A stretch of 5,606 nt of DNA from Kouleothrix aurantiaca (GCA_001399705.1 LJCR01000182.1:1-5606), one strand, 5' to 3'. Counted from the first letter of the stretch, positions 1-3,795 are shown. Numbers and translations: made by a program. The notes: generated by a model from the sequence alone, not told the origin.

Positions 1-1
1 G

Positions 2-538
2 GATATCGGGGGCCGCACAACCTTGGCGTACTGGACCCGCGCACAAGAGCCCATCCTGGCGAAGTGCGGTCAGCTCGACGCCGGCGTCGAAAAGATCGGG
101 GACAATCTGAGCGCCTGGTTTGAGCAAACACACGGCCGGCCGCTGCGGTTATTCGAGCGCCGCGATCTGATTCGACACGTGCTTGACCCCAAGGCGCACC
201 CGCACCCGAAAATCCACGTTGCTGGCAAACTCATTACCATCACAAGCCAGCTCAAGGCGGAAGTGCAGCGCGTTGGTGATGAGATTGCGAGCTTTGTCAA
301 GCGCATCTGGCGCTCGTCCGAGCGTGGCGCCGTCGCGGCAGAAGCTGCGAGCGTGCATTTGGTGGGTGGTGGAGCGTACTATTTTGGTGATACAATACGC
401 GCCATTATCCCAAACATCATCATCCCAGAAATGCCCGAAGCCCAAAATGCCTATGGGTATCTCTCCATCGCACAAGCGATTGGCGATGATGAGTGGGCCG
501 ACATCATTGAAGCATGCAAGGCACCCGAGGCACGCTAG
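2..538 (+). CDS. parM: ParM-like actin-fold segregation ATPase, C-terminal part (5' truncated)
   Basis: The reading frame is already open at base 2 and begins DIGGRTT, which matches the phosphate-2 loop (DxGxxTT) of ParM/StbA-type bacterial actins. TTG at 23 is therefore an internal codon, not a start; the true start lies outside the window. About 178 residues are visible. Near the C-terminus is a Val-Gly-Gly-Gly-Ala segment (LVGGGAYYF), the adenosine-binding loop expected in this fold, followed by a proline-containing strand and an N-A-x-G-Y-L helix start (PEAQNAYGYL), also typical of ParM relatives. Proteins of this family polymerise with ATP and push plasmid copies apart while bound to a ParR adaptor at a centromere. 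The gene immediately downstream encodes a small DNA-binding-type protein, which fits a parMR operon. An actin-like protein of other function is possible but less likely. The N-terminal nucleotide-binding half cannot be seen. Confidence 0.8.
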   Translation, partial: DIGGRTTLAYWTRAQEPILAKCGQLDAGVEKIGDNLSAWFEQTHGRPLRLFERRDLIRHVLDPKAHPHPKIHVAGKLITITSQLKAEVQRVGDEIASFVKRIWRSSERGAVAAEAASVHLVGGGAYYFGDTIRAIIPNIIIPEMPEAQNAYGYLSIAQAIGDDEWADIIEACKAPEAR

Positions 539-548
539 GGAGGCACGT

Positions 549-866
549 ATGGGTCGGAAGAGTGATCAGGCAAAATATGTTCGGCTCGAGCTGCGCTACG
601 AGCGGGAGCGGCCTGGCCCCGTCTTCGCGGAACTGGAGGAAGAAGCAAAAGCCAGGAACATGCCCTTAATAGATCACATCCGCGATCTGCTCACCCATCG
701 GCACAATGCACGCCATGGGAAACCGTATATCGAGGCCCTCTGGGTTCCCACAGTCGGGCACGCGCCTGCTGAGGCAGCTCCAGAGCCAGCACCACCAGAG
801 GAGCCACCAAAACCACGAGGGGGCCGTGCTGCGGCTCAAGCGTGGCTGCCGAAAAAGCGCAGCTGA
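549..866 (+). CDS. ParR-like small ribbon-helix-helix adaptor protein
   Basis: This protein of 105 residues starts at ATG 549, 10 bases after the stop of the actin-like gene, behind GGGAGG (538-543) with 5-base spacing. The frame is open further upstream, but that extension overlaps the actin gene and has no ribosome binding site. Residues 9-15 (KYVRLEL) can form a beta strand, followed by helices at about 24-38 and 40-51, the order of a ribbon-helix-helix DNA-binding domain. Residues 70-92 are proline, alanine and glutamate rich and probably disordered. The end is basic (PKKRS). ParR adaptors are small RHH proteins encoded directly after parM, binding centromere repeats through the N-terminus and the filament through a flexible C-terminal part. 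This layout matches. The assignment rests on size, fold pattern and position, not on a recognised signature. A transcriptional autoregulator is the other possibility. Confidence 0.7.
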   Translation: MGRKSDQAKYVRLELRYERERPGPVFAELEEEAKARNMPLIDHIRDLLTHRHNARHGKPYIEALWVPTVGHAPAEAAPEPAPPEEPPKPRGGRAAAQAWLPKKRS

Positions 867-935
867 TCATGCGGGAATCCCAGTAAACAAAAGACGGACA
901 ATGGCATCTAATAGAGTGCATTGCTCCTTTCGGCG

Positions 936-973
936 CAGAACCGCTTGGCCTCACGGCTGAGCGGTTTCTGTTT
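936..973 (+). terminator. Rho-independent terminator after the partition operon
   Basis: CAGAACCGCT (936-945) pairs with AGCGGTTTCTG (960-970) with one bulged T, and an inner GCC/GGC pairing (948-950 with 955-957) closes a TCAC loop. The stem is followed by TTTCTGTTT. It lies about 70 bases after the ParR-like stop codon and directly abuts the next -35 box, so it separates the partition operon from what follows. Confidence 0.75.
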
Positions 974-1001
974 GACATCCGCCAGAGAACCGTCGTATAC
1001 T
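972..1001 (+). promoter_or_regulatory. Sigma-70 type promoter P1
   Basis: Perfect -35 TTGACA at 972-977, 18-base spacer, and -10 TATACT at 996-1001. Predicted start of transcription is near 1008. The -35 box begins inside the T-rich tail of the preceding terminator. The first thing transcribed would be the hairpin at 1026-1058; no convincing coding region follows before promoter P2. Confidence 0.65.
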
Positions 1002-1025
1002 TTCCCCACTCCTTTCTCTCGCAAT

Positions 1026-1058
1026 GAGCCGTTGGTGACGCGCCAGTCCCAACGGCTC
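1026..1058 (+). other. Strong hairpin in the P1 transcript
   Basis: GAGCCGTTGG (1026-1035) pairs perfectly with CCAACGGCTC (1049-1058). An inner GAC/GTC pairing (1037-1039 with 1046-1048) leaves loop GCGCCA and one bulged T. It begins about 18 bases after the predicted P1 start. No T-run follows, so it is not a canonical terminator. A second, weaker pairing follows: ATTTCCC (1063-1069) with GGGAAAT (1091-1097). It may be a 5' stabiliser, part of a small RNA, or a protein-binding site. Confidence 0.55.
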
Positions 1059-1135
1059 CTGCATTTCCCCCAGATCATGGGACCTATCACGGGAAATTCC
1101 CCCACGAATCACCCCAATTATATCTATTTTCGCTA

Positions 1136-1164
1136 TTGACACCGCGCACGCTCCGTGCTATACT
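1136..1164 (+). promoter_or_regulatory. Very strong sigma-70 type promoter P2
   Basis: Perfect -35 TTGACA (1136-1141), optimal 17-base spacer, -10 TATACT (1159-1164) and a TGC extended -10 just before it. Bases 1116-1130 upstream are almost all A/T, like an UP element. Predicted start is near 1171. It drives the structured element at 1223-1371 and the gene at 1398. The -35 box is itself part of a TTGACAC half-site shared with the downstream dyad, so the promoter is probably repressed by a DNA-binding protein. Confidence 0.8.
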
Positions 1165-1168
1165 CCCA

Positions 1169-1200
1169 GTGTCAACACGTTGCACGCAATCCGTTGACAC
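1169..1200. promoter_or_regulatory. 32-base dyad, probable operator of P2
   Basis: GTGTCAAC (1169-1176) and GTTGACAC (1193-1200) form an exact inverted repeat, and TTGC (1180-1183) with GCAA (1186-1189) is symmetric about the same centre (1184.5), giving an 8-3-4-2-4-3-8 layout. It covers the predicted transcription start of P2. A third half-site in the orientation of the second, TTGACAC (1136-1142), is the -35 region. This is the geometry of a repressor operator. Alternatively it folds as a hairpin at the very 5' end of the transcript. Confidence 0.6.
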
Positions 1201-1222
1201 CTTGCCAACAGAGCATCTTCCC

Positions 1223-1371
1223 GAGGTGATGTATCCGGTGCGCGGCGTAGACTACACCGCCCGCCAGTGACGGGAGCGGCCTGGATAGAGCGCCAAGCGT
1301 GGTGTGAAAGCCAGCAGACGCCATCCCCCGTGCGGTAGGGACGCGAGAGCCGTAGCCGGATGCATCACCTC
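1223..1371 (+). ncRNA. Putative structured RNA closed by a 16-bp stem
   Basis: GAGGTGATGTATCCGG (1223-1238) pairs with CCGGATGCATCACCTC (1356-1371) over 16 positions with one G-U. Inside, several local helices can be drawn: 1242-1248 with 1254-1260 (one mismatch); CCG 1261-1263 with CGG 1271-1273; 1297-1302 with 1311-1321 (loop containing TGTGAAAG); TCCC 1324-1327 with GGGA 1338-1341, extended by CC/GG across a GTGC loop; and GC-GAGA-GC at 1343-1350, a GNRA-type tetraloop. The whole lies about 50 bases downstream of the P2 start and ends 26 bases before ATG 1398, so it is either an independent RNA or the 5' leader of that gene. I do not recognise it as tRNA, tmRNA, RNase P RNA or a riboswitch I know. 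HEARO/omega RNA deserves comparison because of size and multi-helix form, but no IscB gene is present. Confidence 0.5.
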
Positions 1372-1397
1372 AATTCCTACATTTCGCGGGAGGCATC

Positions 1398-1892
1398 ATG
1401 CACGAACTCTATGACACCACGACAGAAGAGATTCACGATCGCCAGCAGCTGACCGAGGAGGAGGCTAAAAAGCGCAATGCAGCCCTTCGCCAGAGCGGTG
1501 ACAGCCTGCGGTGGATCAAGGCCGATTCGCTAGAAGTACCGCCCGCCCTTACGGAAGCACAAACACAGGCACTCCAGAGCCCAGAGGTAACGGTCGAGGA
1601 CCTTGTCGATCTTGGGATGCCGATGATGCAGATCCCCCTAAAACGGTACTGGCTCGGCAATGTACTCCGGGGAGATTTCCAAGGCGACTTTGCCACGCAG
1701 GAAGAGGCATGGCAGTGGCTCTCTCATCGTTTCCTGCTGTCATATCCCGCAGTGGGCGGCCGGCACGTCTACATGCGGACCATAGCGTCGGTTTTCGGGA
1801 TTGAACAACAAGTCATTTGCCAGCAGGGGGTTACGTGGATCGGCGAGTTGCCAGAGGCGGAGGTCAGGGCGCGATGTACTCGCTGGCCGTAA
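1398..1892 (+). CDS. Hypothetical protein, 164 residues
   Basis: Starts at ATG 1398 behind GGGAGG (1388-1393) with 4-base spacing and stops with TAA at 1890. I do not recognise the family. Residues 1-35 are charged and probably helical (a Glu/Lys-rich run around 19-27). Residues 49-77 look like two amphipathic helices. The C-terminal half is richer in aromatic residues, with W85, W105, W107 and W147, and contains two cysteines (C141, C160). There is no signal peptide or membrane segment, so it is probably cytoplasmic. It is the first gene behind the strong promoter P2 and the structured element, and forms a likely operon with the 74-residue gene 17 bases downstream. If the leader is regulatory, this is the gene it controls. 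It could be a plasmid accessory or copy-control protein, but nothing in the sequence shows that. Confidence 0.75.
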   Translation: MHELYDTTTEEIHDRQQLTEEEAKKRNAALRQSGDSLRWIKADSLEVPPALTEAQTQALQSPEVTVEDLVDLGMPMMQIPLKRYWLGNVLRGDFQGDFATQEEAWQWLSHRFLLSYPAVGGRHVYMRTIASVFGIEQQVICQQGVTWIGELPEAEVRARCTRWP

Positions 1893-1909
1893 AGCAGAGA
1901 GGACTTCCC

Positions 1910-2134
1910 ATGGCCGCAGGCAACCTGTATAAGCTCACGGTCCAGCTCGAAGAACGGCACGCCTATGAGCGCCTCGCCATTGCACCGGTCACCGCTACCT
2001 TTCCCACAGATGTGATCATCGTCACGGCGGGTCGGATCAAAATTTTCCTGGTGGTTCATGGCAATGCCGTAGAGCAGTTCTCAGAAGAGGTGTTTCTTCA
2101 GCGCTATTCCTGGGAGCCAATTCCGCCGCAGTGA
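1910..2134 (+). CDS. Hypothetical protein, 74 residues
   Basis: The chosen start is ATG 1910, preceded by AGAGGA (1898-1903) at 6-base spacing. An in-frame ATG at 1874 would overlap the upstream gene and has a poorer site. The product is small and mostly beta-like: NLYKLTVQL, DVIIVTAG and RIKIFLVV are alternating hydrophobic strands, followed by a short helix and an aromatic end (QRYSWEPIPPQ). There is no membrane segment and no cysteine. It is co-oriented with the 164-residue gene, 17 bases after its stop, so they are probably co-transcribed. Its TGA stop overlaps a GTG of the following interrupted frame (GTGA at 2131-2134), the arrangement of translationally coupled genes. The family is not recognised. 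Confidence 0.7.
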   Translation: MAAGNLYKLTVQLEERHAYERLAIAPVTATFPTDVIIVTAGRIKIFLVVHGNAVEQFSEEVFLQRYSWEPIPPQ

Positions 2135-2379
2135 CATCTTCGTCCATGCGGGCTGCCGGGAGGCGCGGCGCGCTGGAGGTCTGGCACGCTTCCCCGTGGT
2201 ACAGCCAGCATTCCACTGGCGACCCGCTGTAGGGCCGGATACAGCTGTGGGGTGCTTCTGTCCTGACGCCACAAGGACAGCCCGAGCCTGGGGGCGCTGG
2301 AAGGCCTCTGGATCGGCCAGCGCCGACGCCAATCGAAGGTATGGAACAAGTCGCTCACTTTCGCGAAAATTCTTCTTAT

Positions 2380-2398
2380 ACGCCCGCGTTAGATGAGT
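2380..2398 (+). repeat. Degenerate direct repeat, copy 1
   Basis: ACGCCCGCGTTAGATGAGT, which recurs as ACGCCCACACGTTAGATGGGT at 2578-2598. Similar A/T-rich sequence precedes both (GAAAATTCTT, GAAAATCTTT), and each is followed by GAAAGGAGGT (2406-2415 and 2646-2655). The two copies suggest an old duplication of about 200 bases in this stretch of short frames. Confidence 0.45.
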
Positions 2399-2405
2399 AC
2401 ATAGC

Positions 2406-2418
2406 GAAAGGAGGTGAT
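2406..2418 (+). promoter_or_regulatory. Extreme Shine-Dalgarno sequence for the 45-residue microprotein
   Basis: GAAAGGAGGTGAT matches the usual bacterial 16S rRNA 3' end over 13 bases. The GGAGG core (2410-2414) is 8 bases before ATG 2423. A match this long is unusual and decides the start of a gene that could otherwise be overlooked. Confidence 0.75.
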
Positions 2419-2422
2419 ATCA

Positions 2423-2560
2423 ATGGTTTCATTCTTCATTCTGTTCGTATGCGTCGCCTACCTGTTCAGTCAGGGTGTGGAGCTGCATGTCAGCACGGAT
2501 AACGAGCAGTTTTCTGCGCGCTTGAGCATCGGCGATGATTTCCGCGAAGACACACCGTAG
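2423..2560 (+). CDS. Small single-pass membrane microprotein, 45 residues
   Basis: ATG 2423 follows the near-perfect ribosome binding site at 2406-2418 and the frame stops with TAG at 2558. Residues 1-16 (MVSFFILFVCVAYLFS) form a strongly hydrophobic N-terminal segment, long enough for a short membrane span or uncleaved signal anchor. The remaining 29 residues are polar and acidic (DNEQFSARLSIGDDFREDTP). There is no lipobox, since the only cysteine (C10) sits inside the hydrophobic part. Its first 80 bases overlap the end of the amber-interrupted frame. Small hydrophobic peptides on plasmids can be toxins, regulators of membrane enzymes, or entry-exclusion type proteins; nothing here chooses between them. 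The translation signal is the strongest argument that it is real. Confidence 0.6.
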   Translation: MVSFFILFVCVAYLFSQGVELHVSTDNEQFSARLSIGDDFREDTP

Positions 2561-2577
2561 GCGTGAAAATCTTTCGC

Positions 2578-2598
2578 ACGCCCACACGTTAGATGGGT
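2578..2598 (+). repeat. Degenerate direct repeat, copy 2
   Basis: Second copy of the 2380-2398 repeat, with two extra bases after ACGCCC. It lies just after the microprotein stop. In the frame from GTG 2563 the repeat contains another amber codon (2590-2592), so it does not sit in an intact gene. Confidence 0.45.
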
Positions 2599-2661
2599 GA
2601 GGGGCATGGTCTTCTGCAAGGTCCACGGCCAGGACAGGGAATCGTGAAAGGAGGTTGGTGT

Positions 2662-2682
2662 ATGGATACCGTGCGCGGGTGA
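2662..2682 (+). CDS. Possible 6-residue leader peptide (MDTVRG)
   Basis: ATG 2662 follows GAAAGGAGG (2646-2654) at an ideal 7-base spacing, yet the frame stops after six codons. Its stop is GTGA, overlapping a GTG (2679) of the next short frame. A strong site in front of such a tiny frame suggests a leader peptide, or a gene remnant with a preserved ribosome binding site. Confidence 0.3.
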   Translation: MDTVRG

Positions 2683-2756
2683 GCCGCGCTTCCCAGATCG
2701 AGTGCTTTCGCTGCCGGCTCGGGGTCGCAAAGACCACTACTCAAGAAGGTATGTGA
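2679..2756 (+). CDS. Possible 25-residue peptide with a CxxC pair
   Basis: The frame from GTG 2679 (overlapping the previous stop as GTGA) to TGA 2754 encodes MSRASQIECFRCRLGVAK and seven more residues. C9 and C12 form a CxxC that could bind a metal as half of a zinc site. The frame is open upstream to 2601 with an alternative GTG at 2658, only 3 bases after AGGAGG. The stop overlaps the next ATG (TGATG, 2754-2758). It is plausible as a coupled microprotein or as the remnant of a larger zinc-binding protein. Confidence 0.3.
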   Translation: MSRASQIECFRCRLGVAKTTTQEGM

Positions 2757-2872
2757 TGCGTGATCCCAAGTCGGCAGCGGAAGAAACACTTCAGCGAGTG
2801 AGAGGAGGGCGCCGAAAGCATCTGACAATCAGAGGGGTTTGTGCAAAACGCAGCCCACGACACAATTCATAG
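2756..2872 (+). CDS. Possible basic microprotein, 38 residues
   Basis: ATG 2756 overlaps the TGA of the preceding short frame and has AAGAAGG (2743-2749) at 6-base spacing, so both signal and coupling support translation. The product (MRDPKSAAEETLQRVRGGRR onward) has a short amphipathic helix followed by an arginine/lysine-rich tail and one cysteine, and would suit nucleic-acid binding. It ends 9 bases before the perfect hairpin at 2882. The same frame is open back to 2648 without a standard ATG. No family is recognised, and the frame could be a chance one in a decayed region. Confidence 0.35.
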   Translation: MRDPKSAAEETLQRVRGGRRKHLTIRGVCAKRSPRHNS

Positions 2873-2881
2873 CTAGCATTC

Positions 2882-2918
2882 GAAAAGTGCCATTGTAACA
2901 GTCACAATGGCACTTTTC
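2882..2918. other. Perfect 15-bp hairpin just upstream of the P-loop gene
   Basis: GAAAAGTGCCATTGT (2882-2896) pairs without a mismatch with ACAATGGCACTTTTC (2904-2918) around loop AACAGTC. A-tract on one side and T-tract on the other would suit a bidirectional terminator. However, the ribosome binding site of the next gene (AGGAG 2925-2929) starts only 6 bases later with no room for a promoter, so an attenuator, RNA stabiliser or protein-binding hairpin is at least as likely. Confidence 0.75.
2891..2908 (+). repeat. 18-base direct repeat, copy 1 (hairpin core)
   Basis: CATTGTAACAGTCACAAT, identical to 3244-3261. The two copies flank the mini P-loop gene 353 bases apart. Each forms the inner five base pairs and the 7-base loop of a larger hairpin. 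Confidence 0.85.
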
Positions 2919-2936
2919 CATAACAGGAGCGTTGGT

Positions 2937-3251
2937 ATGAAAATCTTCCAGTCGCCGCCCAAGAGTGGCAAAACGACATCCCTCATTCAGGCATGCGCTA
3001 CGAACCATGGCTTGATCGTCTGCGAAAGCCACACCAAGGCCAGAAAAATCTGGGAGCGAGCCCGCAGGATGGGACTGAACATTGCCTACCCTATTACCTT
3101 TGATGAATTCCTTGGCGGCTCATTCAGTCACGAGCATGTCACAAACCTCTACATCGACGATGTGGATGAGCTCCTCTTCCAGCTGGCAAAAGGTGCGTAC
3201 ATCGCGGCGATCACCCTCACTCAAAAGCAATCCCTCGAAGCGTCATTGTAA
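2937..3251 (+). CDS. Mini P-loop NTPase, 104 residues
   Basis: ATG 2937 follows AGGAG (2925-2929) at 7-base spacing. An in-frame ATG at 2907 lies inside the hairpin and has no such site. Residues 6-13 (SPPKSGKT) are a Walker A loop in which the first glycine is replaced by serine; K12 and T13 are present. Residues 71-78 (LYIDDVDE) are a Walker B strand with an acidic Asp-Glu end. AITLT at 91-95 sits where helicase-like NTPases carry a sensor strand. Between them, LIVCESHTKA and ITFDEFLGG resemble motif Ia and a following segment of helicase/terminase-type proteins. At about 100 residues it is a stripped-down P-loop domain, smaller than any helicase. I have a general impression that such unnamed mini-ATPases occur in phages and mobile elements, with unknown function. 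Its stop codon lies inside the second 18-base repeat, 17 bases before rnhA, so the two genes are probably one operon. Confidence 0.8.
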   Translation: MKIFQSPPKSGKTTSLIQACATNHGLIVCESHTKARKIWERARRMGLNIAYPITFDEFLGGSFSHEHVTNLYIDDVDELLFQLAKGAYIAAITLTQKQSLEASL

Positions 3252-3266
3252 CAGTCACAATCACGC
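3240..3266. other. Second hairpin with the same core, between the P-loop gene and rnhA
   Basis: GCGT (3240-3243) pairs with ACGC (3263-3266), then a C/C mismatch, then ATTGT (3245-3249) pairs with ACAAT (3257-3261) around the loop AACAGTC. Core and loop equal those of the 2882-2918 hairpin, while the outer arms are different but still complementary. It contains the stop codon of the P-loop gene and occupies the place where an rnhA ribosome binding site would be. Confidence 0.6.
3244..3261 (+). repeat. 18-base direct repeat, copy 2 (hairpin core)
   Basis: Exact second copy of the 2891-2908 repeat. The TAA stop of the P-loop gene (3249-3251) is part of it. Confidence 0.85.
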
Positions 3267-3268
3267 CT

Positions 3269-3775
3269 ATGTACTACATCACCATCAGCACGGACGGCAG
3301 CGGCACCAAGCTCGGCAATCCAGGCGGCGCCGCAGCGATTCTTCGCAGCCATCTCGGCCACTACAGCGAAGCGTCTGACGGGCGCGAGAGCACCACCAAT
3401 AACGAAATGGAGCTACTCGCCATCCTGATCGGCCTGGCAGCGGTGCGCTGGCGGGGGTGTGCGGTGCTCATTCGCAGTGATAGCCAGGTCGCGCTGGGGT
3501 GGGCCTCCGGCAGGACCGATCGCAGTGGCCGCGCCTACGCCACCGAGCTGGGAGCCGCCATTGATGGCGTGATCGCCACGATGCAGCTCGCGGTCACCTT
3601 CACGCACATCAAAGGCCACAGCGGCGATCTGGATAATGAGCGCGCGCATACCCTCGCGAATCAGGTGCGTGTAGGGATGCTGAACAGCGGGGCGCGGCTG
3701 CACACCGACACGGGACTACTCGCCGTTCCGGTGGTGCTCGACACAACAAAGCCCAGAAAACGACGCCGTGGGTAG
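3269..3775 (+). CDS. rnhA: Ribonuclease HI
   Basis: Protein of 168 residues that should cleave the RNA strand of RNA-DNA hybrids with a divalent metal. The family landmarks are clear: TDGSG with D9, a conserved GNPGGAAAIL loop, TNNEMELLA with E48, RSDSQ with D71, and the flexible-loop histidine H117 in KGHSG. The fourth carboxylate, normally the Asp in NERxDxLA, is a histidine here (H127 in NERAHTLA). Known work on E. coli RNase HI indicates that this position tolerates some replacements, including histidine, so activity is likely kept. Residues from about 132 onward form an extension ending in a basic tail (KPRKRRRG). No Shine-Dalgarno is seen before ATG 3269; translation may depend on the P-loop gene stopping 17 bases upstream. 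On a plasmid the enzyme could act in primer processing or R-loop removal. Confidence 0.93.
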   Translation: MYYITISTDGSGTKLGNPGGAAAILRSHLGHYSEASDGRESTTNNEMELLAILIGLAAVRWRGCAVLIRSDSQVALGWASGRTDRSGRAYATELGAAIDGVIATMQLAVTFTHIKGHSGDLDNERAHTLANQVRVGMLNSGARLHTDTGLLAVPVVLDTTKPRKRRRG

Positions 3776-3795
3776 CGGGAAGTCGTTCTCTGGGC
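3751..3795. terminator. Inverted repeat across the end of rnhA
   Basis: GCCCAGAAAACGAC (3751-3764) pairs with GTCGTTCTCTGGGC (3782-3795) with a single A/C mismatch over 14 positions. The left arm encodes the end of the RNase H basic tail. No T-run follows on the plus strand; on the minus strand TTTGTTGTG follows. It could be a weak plus-strand terminator, a 3' stabiliser, or a minus-strand terminator. No minus-strand gene is visible for it. Confidence 0.45.

Larger units (their letters stand above)
2131..2502 (+). pseudogene. Protein-like frame interrupted by an in-frame amber codon (TAG 2230-2232)
   Basis: One frame runs from GTG 2131, which overlaps the previous stop as GTGA, to TAA 2500, broken only by TAG at 2230. 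Before the TAG it gives 33 residues including EVWHASPWYSQHSTGDPL; after it 89 residues including GRIQLWGASVLTPQGQPE, then a Pro/Gly-rich stretch and EQVAHFRENSSYTPALDEY. Both halves read like one continuous protein, with no usual start codon after the TAG until ATG 2341 (53 residues to the stop, poor ribosome binding site). Explanations are a recently inactivated gene, amber read-through or suppression, or a sequencing error. The last 80 bases overlap the microprotein gene at 2423 in another frame. Small inverted repeats at 2258-2280 and 2293-2324 also lie here, so part of the region could act as RNA. The family is not recognised. Confidence 0.4.

Noticed and set aside
183..548. Upstream extension of the ParR-like protein
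   Set aside because: Overlaps the conserved C-terminal part of the actin-like ATPase and has no ribosome binding site; ATG 549 has one.
1229..1270. 13-codon frame (MYPVRGVDYTARQ) within the structured element
   Set aside because: Its only Shine-Dalgarno-like bases (GAGG) are 2 bases from the ATG and are locked in the 16-bp stem; more likely chance.
1223..1371. Calling the structured element an IscB omega RNA (HEARO)
   Set aside because: General form fits, but no IscB/IsrB gene follows and I cannot confirm the consensus by eye; kept as a comparison to run, not as a call.
2429..2737. Minus-strand frame of 102 codons
   Set aside because: Starts at GTG without a Shine-Dalgarno and runs opposite the microprotein with its excellent plus-strand signal.
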